Source: Rhodoferax sp.
GTDB taxonomy: Bacteria; Pseudomonadota; Gammaproteobacteria; Burkholderiales; Burkholderiaceae_C
DNA: 64,000 nucleotides
NCBI RefSeq assembly: GCF_023700745.1
Contig: NZ_JAMPYG010000015.1
Span: 1 to 64,000, forward strand
Reading direction: 5' to 3'
A program made the position numbers and the translations under genes. The notes beneath the pieces were generated by a model. The model was not told the DNA's origin. It ran no database searches and saw only the letters and a program-made list of their open reading frames with translations. Shown piece after piece: positions 1 through 11,403 of this stretch (positions within the stretch are counted from its first letter, which is position 1; the number at the start of each line of letters is the position of its first letter).

Positions 1-229
1 CCAGCACGCAAAGCCAGCAGGGCAAAAATACAGAAAGGAGACGCATCAAATGTAGACTTATCCACAATCGAGTAGCCAAAAATACCTTTAAACCGTGTGG
101 CTCAAAATTCGACTGCAAACTGGCTCAGATTGACGCTGGAATCAACAAGTGTGCTCCCTGAGCCCGACAAGTGCGTCGCAACAGTATGAATTGGCACCAA
201 ATAACACGTTCAGTTTCAGGAGAAAAGGC

Positions 230-1144
230 ATGAAGAAGTCGATTTCAGTCTCCGTGATCGGCGCAGGACTGATGGGCCATGGTATCGGTCAGGTCTTCGC
301 CCGGGCCGGGCATGCCGTCGTCATCACCGATTCAAACAAGGAGATTCTCAACATGGCGCTCGCGCGTGTTGAAAGCAACCTCCTGGACGAAGGGGCCGAT
401 GCTCCACGGGTACTTTGCAACATGTCCGTCGAGGAAAATTTGGAGATTGCCGTTGCAGAGGCCGACCTTGTCATCGAAGCAGTGCCCGAAAAGCTGGAAC
501 TTAAGCAACAGCTGTTCTCGGATGTGGCCAGGGCGGCGCCTCGTCATGCCGTGCTGACCAGCAATACCTCCGTCATCCCGATCACCCGCATTGGCGAGAA
601 ACTTGACTCAGACGCGCGCAGCCGGCTGGTTGGCACGCACTGGTGGAATCCGCCACATCTTGTGCCGCTCGTGGAAGTGATTCGCACCGTTCACACCAGC
701 ATTGAAGTGTTTGAACAGACCTATGCCTGGCTCGAAGCGGTGGGCAAGCTGCCAGTCAAGGTCCATCAGGACGTGACCGGCTTCATTGGCAACCGGTTGC
801 AGCACGCCCTTTGGCGCGAGGCGATTGGCCTGATTGATGATGGTGTCTGCGATGCCGAAGCCATTGACTTGGTGGTAAAGAACAGTTTCGGTATGCGGTT
901 GCCGGTTCTTGGCCCGATGGAAAATGCCGACCTAGTCGGCCTTGAGCTCACGCGCGACGTACATCGCATCATGTTTCCCAGCCTGAAGTGCAACAAGACG
1001 CCTTCGCCTTTACTCGATCGGCTGATTGAAGAAGGTCACACGGGCATGAAAGTGGGCCAGGGCTTGAGGTCATGGACACGTGAGCAAGCTGAGAACGTGC
1101 ATAGCGAACTCGCGGCGCATCTCATCAAAATGACGAGCCGCTGA
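230..1144 (+). CDS. 3-hydroxyacyl-CoA dehydrogenase family protein
   Basis: A 304-residue NAD-dependent dehydrogenase of the 3-hydroxyacyl-CoA family, oxidising a 3-hydroxyacyl (or carnitine-like 3-hydroxy) substrate to the 3-keto form. The N-terminal Rossmann motif GAGLMG sits at residues 11-16. NTSVIPI and the family motif WWNPPHLVPLVEV follow, then the TGFIGNRLQHALWREA segment that opens the helical C-terminal domain. The ATG at 230 is preferred over an in-frame start at 149 because CAGGAG lies just upstream and the extra 27 residues look non-coding. A CoA-transferase gene began 22 bp downstream but is broken, so this is the surviving first gene of a lost operon. The exact substrate is not determined. 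Confidence 0.85.
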   Translation: MKKSISVSVIGAGLMGHGIGQVFARAGHAVVITDSNKEILNMALARVESNLLDEGADAPRVLCNMSVEENLEIAVAEADLVIEAVPEKLELKQQLFSDVARAAPRHAVLTSNTSVIPITRIGEKLDSDARSRLVGTHWWNPPHLVPLVEVIRTVHTSIEVFEQTYAWLEAVGKLPVKVHQDVTGFIGNRLQHALWREAIGLIDDGVCDAEAIDLVVKNSFGMRLPVLGPMENADLVGLELTRDVHRIMFPSLKCNKTPSPLLDRLIEEGHTGMKVGQGLRSWTREQAENVHSELAAHLIKMTSR

Positions 1145-1165
1145 GCCGCCGGAAAAGGAACGATC

Positions 1166-1368
1166 ATGGGCATGAACCTTACCGTGGCGCAAGCAGTTGC
1201 CAGTATTCCCGACGGCGCAACACTGATGATCGGCGGCTTCATGGCTGTCGGCACGCCGCGTCGCCTGAGCGTTGAATTGGTACGTCAAGGCAAGAAGGAA
1301 CTGACTGTGATTGCCAACGACCCGGGACGACCGGAGGTCGGCATCGGCAAAGTAATGTGCGGTACTTA
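1166..1368 (+). pseudogene. Truncated CoA-transferase subunit A (first ~67 residues)
   Basis: The reading frame starts normally (ATG after a GGAAAAGGA-like ribosome site) and encodes the N-terminus of a 3-oxoacid/acetate CoA-transferase alpha subunit: PDGATLMIGGF followed by a GTPRRLSVEL helix is typical of this family. Intact subunits are about 215-235 residues. Here the frame stops after about 67, where the sequence turns into the terminal repeat of an IS5-type element. The gene was therefore broken by insertion, and the rest of the alpha subunit and the beta subunit are absent from the window. Confidence 0.75.
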
Positions 1369-1441
1369 GGGCAACGCTGAACAAGTCCCCCTTCCTGCCG
1401 CTGAGCGTGTAGATTACGGTGCCATGAAACAACAGACCCTG
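1369..1441 (+). mobile_element. Left end of an IS5-family element, copy A (solo fragment)
   Basis: About 70 bp starting GGCAACGCTGAACAAGTCCC recur almost unchanged at 31079-31150. In both places the repeat ends in an ATG. Here it reads MKQQTL, the usual opening of IS5-family transposases. In copy A the transposase is lost after about six codons and the sequence switches to a DUF1524 fragment, so only the element's end survives. It interrupts the CoA-transferase gene. Confidence 0.7.
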
Positions 1442-1861
1442 CGCGAGAAGCTGCGCGAACGGATTCCTTCCGAGGCCGAGTTCATTGCTCTATTCCCTGA
1501 GCTGATCTACACAAACAAAGTGTCGAAGCAGCGCGCGCTAGTGAAATACCTCTTGGTTGAGTTCGCTATACACAATCAGACCGCATTCCCCGCCGACTAT
1601 GACGACCTCACCATCGAGCATATCGCTCCTCAGAGCATTATCGATGACGTCGACTGGACACATGAGACTGTTGGACAACTTGGAAATCTCCTTCTTATAA
1701 CCACCGAAATCAACAGCAAACTGAGAGATAAGGACTTCAAGACGAAGAAACAGGTGCTAAAAACTGCCGGGTACACACTTCCGGAGGATATTCAGGACGC
1801 CAAGGAATGGGCCCCTATGCACAGTTTGAAACTATGCACAGCGTTGTGTTGCAAGTTGTAA
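1442..1861 (+). pseudogene. C-terminal fragment of a GmrSD-type (DUF262/DUF1524) type IV restriction protein
   Basis: About 130 residues of the DUF1524 HNH-like nuclease domain are readable in frame behind six IS-derived codons. Visible are RALVKYLLVEF, the IEHIAPQS motif (the histidine and proline pattern of DUF1524), a downstream W-H pair and LGNLLLITTEINSKLRDKDF, the end typical of GmrD-like domains. The DUF262 ParB-like NTPase half expected at the N-terminus is missing. GmrSD proteins cleave DNA with modified (glucosylated hydroxymethyl) cytosine. Base composition is lower in GC than the flanks, consistent with transfer. This is a relic and not expected to be functional. Confidence 0.7.
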
Positions 1862-1984
1862 AAATGGTGGTCAGGCTTGGCATTCCGCTGGGTGGTAAAG
1901 CGTTGAACTGGACATAATTTCGGAGTTGGCGCGTAACCTTGCCAACAAGCGAATATCTCCACTCACGCTGAGGCATAAAAGTGC

Positions 1985-2300
1985 GATGCCCCCCTAAGTG
2001 GTAGGTCAGATGCGGCCCCATAAAGGCCCAGCGCATGCCAGGGCCATAGGTGATCGCGCGGTCTATATCCTCGACGTCAGCGATGCCCTCGGCGACTATA
2101 TAGACCGCCTCGAGGTACAGCGCCGAGGTCAACCAATTGGCCAGGTGGCCGATGACTTCCTTTTTGACGCGAACAGTCACGCGTCCCAGCCGTTGGTACA
2201 AAGCCTCGGCGATATCGACCACGCCCGGGTCGGTGTGCCTTCCTGCCACAAGTTCGACCATCGGCACCATGTGGGGGCGGGTTCAGCGGGTGCGGAATGC
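1985..2300 (-). pseudogene. Remnant of a second 3-hydroxyacyl-CoA dehydrogenase, frameshifted
   Basis: On the minus strand a stretch of about 100 residues matches the middle of the 3-hydroxyacyl-CoA/carnitine dehydrogenase fold: VPMVELVAG, then VKKEVIGHLANWL, then GPGMRWAFMGPHLTYHLGG. The HPLNPP motif that should directly precede VPMVE is in another frame because of one extra C in a C-run near 2270-2276. Both ends dissolve into unrelated sequence. It lies opposite in orientation to the intact dehydrogenase gene at 230-1144. Confidence 0.65.
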
Positions 2301-2385
2301 CACGAACGGCTTCTGACTGGGGTTGAACTGGAGCGCCGGAAAGCAGTCTGTCGTGAAAACCGGGATGCGCAGCACAGCATCCCAT

Positions 2386-3144
2386 TCATGGTGACGCAGC
2401 ACCCAAATCATAGGCCCGACCCACAAGGGCTTCGGCGAGCACTTGCGCTGGATTGATAAGGTGCCAGTGGGCAGCTTGCGGTGCATTGTCCAGTGCCAGC
2501 GGAATTTCGGTGCATCCCATGATCAGGGTGATGTTGCCGTGGCGGGCGTGCAGGCGCTGCGCCACTTCGACGAAGCAGTTCCGGGCATAGGCGAGGTCGC
2601 CGGTTTTGACGCCCTGATAAATTCCCCGCATCAGCGTGTCGCGTTCGGTTTCCAGCGGGCAGTGGCAGGCAATGCCGGTTTGCGCCAGGGCTTCATCGTA
2701 AAGCGCGTTGTTGTAGGTGCCCTGGGTGGCCATCAGGCCGACCTCGCGCAAACCCAGGGCTTTTAGTTGAGTCGCCACCTCCCGAGCGACGTGCAGCAGC
2801 TCGGTCTGTGGAAAATAGGCTTGCAACCGGGTATGCCAGGCATGGGCGGTGTTGCAGGCGATGGCAATGGCGCTGGCGCCGCAGATCTCCAGCCTGGCTA
2901 TGGCCTGGCGCATGGCGAGCAGCGGGGCGTCGCTGCCGGTGATCAAGGCCGCAGTGCGGTCGGGCACCGGCACTTGTGCCAGCAGGTGCTCGGGGTAGGC
3001 CTGGTCGTTCACGGTCTGGCCGGTTCGCAGCAGGTGCGCGTTGCAGGCCTGCACAAACAGGCGCACAAAGTCTGCCCCTGCCGCCGGTCCCATGCCGCCG
3101 AGAATGCCAACAGGCCGGGGGCGCAGCAGTGCCATGGTGTTCAT
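2386..3144 (-). CDS. Aspartate/glutamate racemase family protein
   Basis: A 252-residue protein of the cofactor-independent Asp/Glu racemase superfamily. The N-terminus has the GILGGMGPAAGADF signature. The two catalytic cysteines are expected at IACNTAHAWH (about residue 97) and MGCTEIPLAL (near residue 205), both present. Such enzymes interconvert L- and D-aspartate or glutamate. The start codon overlaps the stop of dppA by four bases (ATGA), so it is translationally coupled and is the last gene of the nine-gene peptide operon. There it could process D- or L-acidic residues freed from imported peptides. The true substrate is not determined. Confidence 0.85.
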   Translation of the reverse strand: MNTMALLRPRPVGILGGMGPAAGADFVRLFVQACNAHLLRTGQTVNDQAYPEHLLAQVPVPDRTAALITGSDAPLLAMRQAIARLEICGASAIAIACNTAHAWHTRLQAYFPQTELLHVAREVATQLKALGLREVGLMATQGTYNNALYDEALAQTGIACHCPLETERDTLMRGIYQGVKTGDLAYARNCFVEVAQRLHARHGNITLIMGCTEIPLALDNAPQAAHWHLINPAQVLAEALVGRAYDLGAASP

Positions 3145-3959
3145 CGCAGCATGGAGGACATGGCCGAGAGGCAGTTGACCATGCGCACTGCCGCCTCAAC
3201 CGTGGGTGCCTCAAACGTGACCTCGTTGCCCTGCAGTCGGTGCAAGCTGGGCCATTGGCAAAATAGATCGGCCATGGCAGGCGTGGTGGTCTGGATGCGC
3301 ACAGCAATCGGGCCGGGCAGCACCAAGGGTGGCGCTGCCGGACGCTGGGCCAGTGCCGTGGCGACCCCGCTGCGGATGGCGCTGCAGGCCTGTAAGGGCG
3401 ACAGGCTGGTGCCGCTGTGCTGGCCATGGGCCTGCTTGGTCTGGACAAAGACAGTGTGCGGAAACAGGGCGCGGTGCTCGTCGATGAAGACGTCGTCGCC
3501 GCTGGCCATAAGGACCGGGGCACCGTACTCACCCGCCAGTGCGCCGTAGATGCCGGCTTCACCGAGTTCTTGCGCGTTGAAGAACACGCGGGCGAAGGCA
3601 AAGCTGTTGATGGTGTGGGCCAGAATGCCGCGGCCCTGCGCGCGTGAGTGGTAGCCGATCATGCAGACGGCGTTGACCCCCTGCTCAAGCCCGGTCATCA
3701 TGCTGAGGTAGCGGGGCTTGCCCTGGACTACTTGCGCGCGTGCATCGAGCCGGTCTGCCAGCAAATTGCGAAAGCTGCCGTGGGAGTCATTGACCAGCAC
3801 CGCGCTGGCCCCGGCGTCAAAGGCGCCGGCGATGGCGGCATTGGCCTCGTCGGTCATCAGGCGGCGGGCACGCTCGTATTCGGTGTTGCCGGCGCGGGTC
3901 TGCTCGGGGTGGAAGACGCCCGCCACACCCTCGATGTCAGTGGAGATCAGGATTTTCAT
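3141..3959 (-). CDS. dppA: D-aminopeptidase DppA (peptidase family M55)
   Basis: A 272-residue zinc peptidase that releases D-amino acids from the N-terminus of short peptides such as D-Ala-D-Ala. The family zinc and catalytic residues fall at the same positions as described for Bacillus subtilis DppA: D8 and E10 in STDIEG, H60 in NDSHG, H104 in GYHS and H115 in the ILAHT segment. A glutamate near 134 completes the site. It sits between a DmpA-type peptidase and a racemase, and downstream of a GsiABCD importer, which supports a role in degrading imported D-containing peptides. Confidence 0.92.
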   Translation of the reverse strand: MKILISTDIEGVAGVFHPEQTRAGNTEYERARRLMTDEANAAIAGAFDAGASAVLVNDSHGSFRNLLADRLDARAQVVQGKPRYLSMMTGLEQGVNAVCMIGYHSRAQGRGILAHTINSFAFARVFFNAQELGEAGIYGALAGEYGAPVLMASGDDVFIDEHRALFPHTVFVQTKQAHGQHSGTSLSPLQACSAIRSGVATALAQRPAAPPLVLPGPIAVRIQTTTPAMADLFCQWPSLHRLQGNEVTFEAPTVEAAVRMVNCLSAMSSMLR

Positions 3960-3973
3960 GGTTTGAAACGTGG

Positions 3974-5005
3974 TTAGGCGTGGGGCGCTCGCTCTGGCAG
4001 CAGGTCGGCCAGCGCGTAGCGGCGGTTGCCGTCACGCCCGGTCACGGTGCTGGCATTCCACAAGGCGTTAAGAATGGCCTGCTCGGTGCTGTCGGCCACG
4101 GCCTGGAATAGTTCATCAAGCTGGGCATCGTGCAGCATGGCCACGGCGGGCATGGGGCGCCGCGGGTCTTGCGGCACGGTGTAGGCGGTGGAGAAGGCCA
4201 GCGCAATGTCGCCACTGCCATGGCCAAATACCGAACCGGTGCGGGCCAGCCCGGCGCCGGCGCGCAAGGCTAGGCGCCGCAGTTGGCGCGCATCCAGCGG
4301 GGCGTCGGTGGCAATCAGCAGGATGATGGAACCCTTTTCGGGTGCATCGGCCTGCGCCAGCCGCTGGGCAAGTAAAGGGCCGAGGGCTTCGCCGGCCATG
4401 ATCAACTGCGGCAACTTGCCGAAGTTGGACAGCACCAGGGTGCCCACCGTGTGTCCAGCACCACAGCGCGAGGCGGTGCCAATGCCGCCCTTGAGGCCAA
4501 AGCTGGACATGCCGCGACCGGCGCCGACCGAGCCCTGCGCGATGTCGGCTTGGGCCGTGGCCCAGGCCTGCAGGTAGTGCTGTTCGGTGATGGCCATGCG
4601 TTGGATGTCGTTCAAAAAGCCGTCGTTGCACTCGAACACCAGCGGGTTCACCGTGGGCAGACCGCGCCCGGTCTCGGGGTTGGCGACCATGCATTGGCGA
4701 ATTTGCGCCTGCGCCACCGTGGCGACCGAAAATGTGTTGGTCAGCGCGATCGGGGTTTCCAGCAGACCCAGTTCCTCGACCTGGACCAGGCCGATGCTTT
4801 TGCCAAAGCCGTTCAGCACCACGGCGGCGGCTGGCACGCGGTCTAAAAACGGATCACCCGTGTGCGGGCGCAGCACGGTCACGCCGGTCTGAAGTGGGCC
4901 TTCGGCCAGGGTGCAATGCCCGACGGTGACGCCCGCTACGTCGCTGATGGCGTTCCGGGGGCCCGTCGGTAGCAATCCGATGCGGGGCAAGCGCGCAGCA
5001 TTCAT
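3974..5005 (-). CDS. dmpA: P1-family aminopeptidase/D-esterase (DmpA-like)
   Basis: A 343-residue N-terminal-nucleophile peptidase of family P1 (DmpA). These precursors cut themselves at a Gly-Ser bond, giving two chains with serine as the nucleophile. Here the Gly-Ser pair is in KGSIILLIATDAPL near residue 226. SVGAGRGMSSFGLKGGIG and the N-terminal NAISDVAGVTVGH motif also match the family. DmpA relatives remove L- or D-residues, including beta-peptides, from peptide N-termini. It is 24 bp downstream of gsiD and 14 bp upstream of dppA, so it is co-transcribed with the importer. Confidence 0.9.
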   Translation of the reverse strand: MNAARLPRIGLLPTGPRNAISDVAGVTVGHCTLAEGPLQTGVTVLRPHTGDPFLDRVPAAAVVLNGFGKSIGLVQVEELGLLETPIALTNTFSVATVAQAQIRQCMVANPETGRGLPTVNPLVFECNDGFLNDIQRMAITEQHYLQAWATAQADIAQGSVGAGRGMSSFGLKGGIGTASRCGAGHTVGTLVLSNFGKLPQLIMAGEALGPLLAQRLAQADAPEKGSIILLIATDAPLDARQLRRLALRAGAGLARTGSVFGHGSGDIALAFSTAYTVPQDPRRPMPAVAMLHDAQLDELFQAVADSTEQAILNALWNASTVTGRDGNRRYALADLLPERAPHA

Positions 5006-5029
5006 GGCGTCAGTGCCTTTCTTTGCGGA

Positions 5030-5953
5030 TTATTGGCGGTCGATCTTTGGGTCAAGCGCATCGCGCAGGCCATCGCCCAACAGGTTGAAGGCCAGCACGG
5101 TCAGGAAGATGGCCAGGCTGGGAAACAGCGCCACATGCGGTGCGTTCACCATGTCGGCGCGCGCTTCGTTGAGCATGGCGCCCCATTCGGGTGTGGGCGG
5201 TTGCGCGCCCATGCCCAGGAACGACAGGCTGGCCGCCGTGATGATGGAGGTGCCAAGGCGCATGGTGAAGTACACCACGATGGTCGAGATGGTGCCGGGC
5301 AGGATGTGGCGCATGATGATGGTCCAGTCCGAGGCGCCTATGCTGCGCACGGCCTCGATGTAGGTCATCTGCTTGAGCACCAGTGTGTTGCCGCGCACCA
5401 GGCGGGCAAAGGCCGGCACGCTGAACACCGACACCGCCACCACCACATTGACCATGCTGCTGCCCAAAATGGCAACCACACCGAGCGCCAGCAGAATGCC
5501 GGGAAAGGCAAACAGCACGTCAGAAATCCGCATCACAATGCGGTCCCACCAACCTTCGTAGTAGCCGGCCAGCAAGCCCAGCAGCGTGCCAATCAGGCCA
5601 CCCAAGGCAACCGAAAAGAAACCGGCGGCCAGCGACAGGCGTGCACCCGACAGGATGCGGCTCAAAATATCGCGGCCAAGCGGGTCCACGCCCAACCAAT
5701 GCTTGGCCGAGGGCACCGCATTGATCTGGTCGTAGTCAAAATAATTTTCTGCATCAAAGGGTGCAATCAGCGGTGCAAAGACCGCCAGCAGCACCAGCAG
5801 CAGCACAAAAACCAGGGCACCCACGGCCACATGCTGCTTTTGAAACTTGCGCCAGAACTCGCTCCAGGGCGTTCGCACGGCGCCGGCCGATACGGCCACG
5901 ACAACATCGGCAACGTCGCTTACTTCAACTTCAGTAATGGGAGTTTTGCTCAT
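5030..5953 (-). CDS. gsiD: Glutathione/peptide ABC transporter permease GsiD
   Basis: An inner-membrane permease of about 307 residues from the DppC/GsiD type. A cytoplasmic N-terminus leads to a first membrane helix ([20 protein letters not shown]) and a periplasmic loop carrying [19 protein letters not shown]. The core helices contain the EAA loop [20 protein letters not shown], which docks on the ATPase. The ATG at 5953 is chosen because it leaves a 7-bp gap after gsiC. A longer in-frame start at 5995 would overlap gsiC by 35 bases. Confidence 0.92.
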   Translation of the reverse strand: MSKTPITEVEVSDVADVVVAVSAGAVRTPWSEFWRKFQKQHVAVGALVFVLLLVLLAVFAPLIAPFDAENYFDYDQINAVPSAKHWLGVDPLGRDILSRILSGARLSLAAGFFSVALGGLIGTLLGLLAGYYEGWWDRIVMRISDVLFAFPGILLALGVVAILGSSMVNVVVAVSVFSVPAFARLVRGNTLVLKQMTYIEAVRSIGASDWTIIMRHILPGTISTIVVYFTMRLGTSIITAASLSFLGMGAQPPTPEWGAMLNEARADMVNAPHVALFPSLAIFLTVLAFNLLGDGLRDALDPKIDRQ

Positions 5954-5960
5954 GGCCGGA

Positions 5961-6881
5961 TCAGTTGTAACGAATGGTCGGGTTGATGAAGCCATAGAGC
6001 ACGTCCACGATCAGATTAATCAGGATGAACTCCAGCGAAAAAAGCAGTACCAGGGTCTGGATGACCGGGTAATCGCGCGTTGTCACGGCATCAACCAACA
6101 GGCGGCCCAAGCCGGGCCAGTTAAAGACGACCTCGACCACGATCGATCCGCCCAGCAGAAAGCCAAACTGCAGCCCCATCATGGTGACCACTGGAATCAG
6201 TGCATTGCGCAGGCAGTGCTTGGCGATCACGGTACGCTCCTTCAGGCCCTTGGCGCGGGCGGTTCGCACAAAGTCTTCCTGCATCACCTCGACAAACGAG
6301 GCCCGCGTGAAGCGCGCCATGACGGCAGCCACGGCGGCGCCCAGGGTCAGCGACGGCAGCACGTAATGGCGCCAGCTGTCGGCGCCCACCGTGGGCAGCC
6401 AGCCCAGCTTGACCGAGAAAATCTGCATCAGCAGCATGCCCAGCGCGAAGGCCGGGAACGAGATGCCCGAAACCGCAATCGTCATGCCAATGCGGTCCGG
6501 CCATTCGTTGCGGAACACAGCCGACACCACGCCGATCGACATGCCCAGCACCACCGCCCAGCCCATGCTGGCCAGCGTGAGCAGCAGCGTGGGCATGAAA
6601 CGCTCGGCAATCTCGGTTGAGACTGGCCGACGCGTGCGCATCGATTTGCCAAAGTCGCCCTGCAGCATGCGCGTGAAAAAGCTCACGAACTGCTCGGGCA
6701 GAGGCCGGTCCAGGCCCAGGTCCTGGCGCACCAGCGCCACCGTCTGCGGGTCGGCGTCCGGTCCGGCCGCCAGGCGTGCCGGATCGCCCGGCAGCATGTG
6801 GACGAACAGGAACACCAGCACCGCGACGATCAGCAGCGTCGGTAGCAGGCCGAGCAGGCGTTTGATGAAGTAGCTGGTCAT
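5961..6881 (-). CDS. gsiC: Glutathione/peptide ABC transporter permease GsiC
   Basis: A 306-residue inner-membrane permease of the DppB/GsiC type. The hallmark N-terminus [19 protein letters not shown] leads to the [13 protein letters not shown] segment, and [11 protein letters not shown] follows in the periplasmic loop. The EAA coupling loop reads [17 protein letters not shown]. The family C-terminus ([14 protein letters not shown]) is complete. It pairs with GsiD as the translocation pore and lies directly between gsiB and gsiD. Confidence 0.93.
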   Translation of the reverse strand: MTSYFIKRLLGLLPTLLIVAVLVFLFVHMLPGDPARLAAGPDADPQTVALVRQDLGLDRPLPEQFVSFFTRMLQGDFGKSMRTRRPVSTEIAERFMPTLLLTLASMGWAVVLGMSIGVVSAVFRNEWPDRIGMTIAVSGISFPAFALGMLLMQIFSVKLGWLPTVGADSWRHYVLPSLTLGAAVAAVMARFTRASFVEVMQEDFVRTARAKGLKERTVIAKHCLRNALIPVVTMMGLQFGFLLGGSIVVEVVFNWPGLGRLLVDAVTTRDYPVIQTLVLLFSLEFILINLIVDVLYGFINPTIRYN

Positions 6882-6902
6882 GCGGGTCGGGTGCTCGGTC
6901 GT

Positions 6903-8438
6903 TTAGTTGAGGACGACTTCTTCGAAGTTGAACGAGGCGTCGGGCATCACATAGAAGCCGCTCAGGTTCTTGCTGCGTGCCGACAGCAGTTGCTCGGTCA
7001 CCAGAAAAGCCCAGGGTGCGTCCTTCCAGATGCGCTGCTGAGCATCGGTGTAGAGTTTGGTTTTCTCGGCCGTGCTGGTGGTGTTGAGCGCCTTGGCAAT
7101 GTCGGCATCAACGGCCTCATTTTTGTAATAGGCGGTGTTGAACATCTTGGGCGGAAACGACTCCGATGCCAGCAGCGGACGCATCGCCCAGTCGGCTTCA
7201 CCGGTCGACGAAGACCAGCCGACGTAGTACATGCGAACCGGTGTCGTGGCGGGGTCTTGCGCGCTTTCAACCTTCTCGACGCGCTGGCCAGCTTCAAGCG
7301 CCTGCACCTGCACCTTGATACCAACCTGGCCCAGCTGCTGTTGCAGGAACTGGATGACCTTCTGCGCGGTGGTGTGGTTGTAGGCCGACCAAATGGTGCT
7401 CTCAAAGCCGTTCGGATAGCCGGCTTCCTTCAACAGCTCACGCGCCTTGGCCGGATCATAGGGCCAGGGGCCGAGCTTGACCGCGTATTCGACCCCATTG
7501 GGCAACACGCCTTCGGCTGGAATGGCGTAGCCCGAGAACGCGACCTTGATCAAGGCCTCTTTGTTGATGGCGTAGTTGATCGCCTGGCGCACCTTGACGT
7601 TGTCAAACGGCTTTTGCTGCGTGTTCATCGACAGGTAGCGGTGCACGATGGACGGTGCCGCCGTCAGCTCCAGATTTGGCTTGGACTTCAACACTTCGCC
7701 CTGCTCCGGGGGCACCGGGAAAGTGAAGTGTGCCTCGCCGGTTTGCATGATGGCAGCGCGCGTGTTGTTGTCGATCACCGGACGCCAGGTGATGGTGTCC
7801 ACCTTGGGGTAGCCCTTGCGCCAGTAGCCGGTAAATTTTTCGACCTTCATGTAGTCTGTCTGCTTCCATTCGACAAACTTGAACGGGCCGGTGCCGACCG
7901 GGCTTTGTGCAATGCCTTTGCCGAGCTTGGCCAGGGCTGTTGGCGAAATGATCACTGCCGACGGATGCGCCAAGGTGTTGATGAAGGGCGAAAACTGCTC
8001 TTTCAGCGTAAAGCGCACGGTGTAGGGGTCAACCACCTCGGTCTTGACGATGTTCTTGTACAGGTTGTAGCGCTTGAGCTTGTTCTCGGGATTGGTCACG
8101 CGGTCGAAGTTGGCTTTCACTGCCGCTGCGTTGAAATCAGTGCCGTCATGAAACTTGACGCCGTGCTTGAGCTTCATGGTGTAGACCAGGCCGTCCTTGG
8201 ATACCTCATGGCTTTCGGCCAACACCGGCACCATTTTCATGGTGTGGTCGAACCCATACAACCCCTGGTAGAACGACTTGACGACCGCTTGCGACAAGGT
8301 GTCGTTGGCGTCATACGGGTCCATGGTGGTGAAGCTGGACGCGACGGCGATGACGACGTCCTTGGCCGCGAAGGCTGGGGCGGCCAGGATGGCGGTCAGC
8401 GCCAGCGCGGTGGCGAGTGGGGTCAGGCGAAGTTTCAT
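6903..8438 (-). CDS. gsiB: Glutathione-binding periplasmic protein GsiB
   Basis: A 511-residue solute-binding protein of ABC family 5 with a Sec signal peptide (cleavage after APAFA, about residue 24). It matches the remembered E. coli GsiB sequence along its whole length (E. coli GsiB is 512 residues): [56 protein letters not shown] and [20 protein letters not shown]. In E. coli GsiABCD imports glutathione. The strong resemblance favours glutathione or gamma-glutamyl peptides here, although the neighbouring peptidases suggest a wider peptide range. Confidence 0.93.
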   Translation of the reverse strand: MKLRLTPLATALALTAILAAPAFAAKDVVIAVASSFTTMDPYDANDTLSQAVVKSFYQGLYGFDHTMKMVPVLAESHEVSKDGLVYTMKLKHGVKFHDGTDFNAAAVKANFDRVTNPENKLKRYNLYKNIVKTEVVDPYTVRFTLKEQFSPFINTLAHPSAVIISPTALAKLGKGIAQSPVGTGPFKFVEWKQTDYMKVEKFTGYWRKGYPKVDTITWRPVIDNNTRAAIMQTGEAHFTFPVPPEQGEVLKSKPNLELTAAPSIVHRYLSMNTQQKPFDNVKVRQAINYAINKEALIKVAFSGYAIPAEGVLPNGVEYAVKLGPWPYDPAKARELLKEAGYPNGFESTIWSAYNHTTAQKVIQFLQQQLGQVGIKVQVQALEAGQRVEKVESAQDPATTPVRMYYVGWSSSTGEADWAMRPLLASESFPPKMFNTAYYKNEAVDADIAKALNTTSTAEKTKLYTDAQQRIWKDAPWAFLVTEQLLSARSKNLSGFYVMPDASFNFEEVVLN

Positions 8439-8491
8439 GTTGGCAGTCTCCTTGGTTGATGAAAATTAAAAGAATTTGTTTCGTGCGTAAA

Positions 8492-10390
<1,899 letters not shown>

Positions 10391-10422
10391 GGTGCGGCGC
10401 AGATAAGGGATAGGTATAACGT

Positions 10423-11403
10423 TCAGCGAAAAATCGCGGTGTGCGGCTCTTCGCCCACGCGGGCATGGCCGCGGTACATGCCTTCGGAATTGAAAGAAAG
10501 ACTCAGGTTGCCCTTGGCATCGACGGCAATCAGGCCGCCCTGGCCGCTGATGGCTGGGAGCGACTCGTTAACAAGTTGATGCACTGCCTCCTGTAGCGAC
10601 TGGCCGCCGTAGGCCATGCGCGCGCAGACGTCGTAGGCCGCCACCACGCGGATGAACATTTCGCCGGTGCCGGTGCACGACACCGCTGCGGTGCGGTTGT
10701 CGGCATAGGTGCCGGCGCCGATCAAGGGGGCATCGCCCACCCGACCGGGTCGCTTGTTGGTCATACCGCCAGTGGAGGTTGCCGCCGCCAGATTGCCATG
10801 GACATCCAGCGCAACGGCGCCCACGGTGCCAAATTTGCGCGTTTCATCCAGGGGTGCCGCCGGGGCCTTGAAGACCATGGCCGCCGCGCCGTCGTGGTCG
10901 AGCACGGTTGTGTTGGTGCCCTGCGCCAGACGCAGCTGCTCGCGTCGCGCTTCGGTCGAGAAATAGTCAGGCGAGACCAACTCCAGCCCGCACTCGCGGG
11001 CAAAGTTTTCGGCACCCGCGCCGACCAGAAAAACGTGCTCGCTGCGTTCCATCACGGCGCGCGCTGCGCGCACCGGATGCCGCACCCGGCTCAGGCCCGC
11101 GACGGCGCCCGCGCGCAGATTGGCACCATCCATCACAGCGGCGTCCAGCTCATGGGTTTCGTCGCGGGTAAAGACCGCGCCATGGCCGGCATTGAAGAGC
11201 GGGCAATCTTCCAGCATCTCAACGGCCAGGCTGACGGCGTCGAGGGCGCTGCCGCCGTCTGCCAGCAGCAGCTGACCAGCGCGCAGGATGGCGTCAAGCG
11301 CGGCGTGGTAGGCTGCCTCTTGCTCGGGGCTGATGTGGCTGCGGCTGAGGGTGCCGGCACCGCCATGGATGGCGATCACAGGCATGGGTTTGGTGTTTGT
11401 CAT
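10423..11403 (-). CDS. iaaA: Isoaspartyl peptidase / L-asparaginase IaaA
   Basis: A 326-residue N-terminal-nucleophile hydrolase (plant-type asparaginase family) that cleaves isoaspartyl dipeptides and asparagine. The precursor self-cleaves before a threonine, here T193 in [11 protein letters not shown]. Other family landmarks are [12 protein letters not shown] at the start, [10 protein letters not shown], and the substrate-binding GTGEMFIR. The ATG at 11403 gives a normal N-terminus, and the longer in-frame ORF upstream is non-coding. The start overlaps the stop of the RpiR regulator by four bases. The iaaA-gsiABCD order is the same as in E. coli. Confidence 0.93.
   Translation of the reverse strand: MTNTKPMPVIAIHGGAGTLSRSHISPEQEAAYHAALDAILRAGQLLLADGGSALDAVSLAVEMLEDCPLFNAGHGAVFTRDETHELDAAVMDGANLRAGAVAGLSRVRHPVRAARAVMERSEHVFLVGAGAENFARECGLELVSPDYFSTEARREQLRLAQGTNTTVLDHDGAAAMVFKAPAAPLDETRKFGTVGAVALDVHGNLAAATSTGGMTNKRPGRVGDAPLIGAGTYADNRTAAVSCTGTGEMFIRVVAAYDVCARMAYGGQSLQEAVHQLVNESLPAISGQGGLIAVDAKGNLSLSFNSEGMYRGHARVGEEPHTAIFR

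Noticed and set aside
58..66. Perfect DnaA box TTATCCACA (also reversed at 23746-23754)
   Set aside because: Single isolated boxes without clusters, AT-rich unwinding region or dnaA/dnaN neighbours; not evidence of an origin.
1816..1838. Imperfect inverted repeat TGCACAGTTT-g-AAACTATGCA at the end of the GmrSD scrap
   Set aside because: Short, one mismatch, no T-run and no gene to serve; probably chance or a rearrangement junction.
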